This document shows, in pieces, positions 63,651-64,000 of a stretch of DNA of 64,000 nucleotides. A model generated the notes under the pieces. That model was not told the DNA's origin. It worked only from the letters and a program-made list of their open reading frames with translations, and searched no databases. Source of the stretch: Chitinophagaceae bacterium (GTDB taxonomy: Bacteria > Bacteroidota > Bacteroidia > Chitinophagales > Chitinophagaceae). Position 1 is the stretch's first letter. The number at the start of each line of letters is the position of its first letter. A program made the translations under genes and the position numbers. Location of the stretch: the NCBI GenBank assembly GCA_025449935.1, contig JANWIJ010000045.1, positions 40,201-104,200 of the forward strand, written 5' to 3'.

Positions 63651-63795
63651 AGAAATTCAAGCTGTTAACTTTAAGCTTATAGCTGTCAGACTGGCTAACG
63701 GCTACTGGCTAAATGCTAAAAGCCAATAATGTGACATATCGGGAATGTTAGAAGTAATCTAATACCTCTTATTTTTAGAAAATAAGAAAAAAATT

Positions 63796-64000
63796 AAAGC
63801 GTACAGGCAATTAGTACTACTCGGCTTTACTGTTACCAGTTTTACACCTGTAGCCTATCAACGTCATAGTCTCTGACGGCCTTTAAAAGTAAACTCATCT
63901 TGAGGAAGGTTTCACGCTTAGATGCTTTCAGCGTTTATCCTGTCCGTACATAGCTACTCAGCATTGCACCTGGCGGCAAGGCTTCAAAGCGTCCCAACTA
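63796..64000 (-). rRNA. rrl: 23S ribosomal RNA, 3' part
   Basis: The minus strand contains the conserved 3' end of 23S rRNA (reverse complement of GCGTACAGGCAATTAGTACT and of GAGGAAGGTTTCACGCTTAG). The gene runs off the right edge. The 3' boundary is approximate. The spacer to 5S (63651-63795) holds only short hairpins and no tRNA. Confidence 0.9.

Noticed and set aside
63651-63795. tRNA in the 23S-5S spacer
   Set aside because: Only short irregular hairpins; no cloverleaf or CCA/anticodon pattern.

Overview
The window is a chromosomal segment of a Bacteroidota bacterium, most likely a Chitinophagaceae relative. The evidence is the perfect TAnnTTTG -7 promoter elements in front of many genes, the near absence of Shine-Dalgarno sequences, a T9SS-type C-terminal sorting region on a subtilase, many SPII lipoproteins with Bacteroidota-style lipoboxes, TPR-type sensor kinases paired with LytTR regulators, and family-typical genes (DUF6263, DUF6252, DUF3570, DUF4266, MnmA, QueA). 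No insertion sequence, prophage, CRISPR array or tRNA gene was seen.

Region 1-24 kb is mostly housekeeping. It starts with the first codons of a probable nucleotide-sugar dehydrogenase and a DegT aminotransferase (surface polysaccharide), then divergent waaA, thymidine kinase, a DUF6263 lipoprotein, the cytochrome c maturation genes ccmB-ccmC-ccmD (ccmB lacks any canonical start codon) and a Glu/Leu/Phe/Val dehydrogenase. A run of small accessory genes follows (YdeI-like, GlxA-type regulator, DinB, DoxX, DUF1801, SRPBCC, HsdR_N-like, AMP nucleosidase, two paralogous Cys-rich lipoproteins), then a fused peptide-type ABC ATPase, a 1279-residue TraB/GumN protein and queA.

Region 21-44 kb carries a compact envelope redox-type operon on the minus strand (thioredoxin, ApbE, DUF4266 lipoprotein with a GCGCN tail, DUF3570 outer-membrane protein) divergent from a stand-alone TonB-plug protein. 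It also holds aspartate kinase, an Ldh-family oxidoreductase, ssb with an upstream 11-bp inverted repeat, two M14 metallopeptidases, a DUF6252 lipoprotein with an inserted FnIII-like segment, mnmA, an S8 peptidase, an RsmB-like methyltransferase, the sucA-odhB pair of 2-oxoglutarate dehydrogenase, rpsT with a complete promoter and terminator, and an MFS exporter.

Region 45-63 kb is the least ordinary part. Three TPR-containing sensor-kinase/regulator pairs (two LytS/LytTR, one NarL-type) are interleaved with four large kelch-repeat lipoproteins that carry 2, 1, 2 and 0 PKD domains and all have the lipobox Cys at residue 22. A vanadium-haloperoxidase/PAP2-type lipoprotein sits beside the last pair. 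Remnants (the 3' end of a LytTR gene and the 5' end of a lipoprotein-like gene) show that the block has grown and decayed by duplication. The window ends in an rRNA operon read leftward: 23S 3' part, 5S and a terminator.

Starts were moved from the ORF track wherever the longest ORF ran through a promoter or lacked the expected signal peptide or family N-terminus. No searches were run. All family names rest on motifs read by eye.
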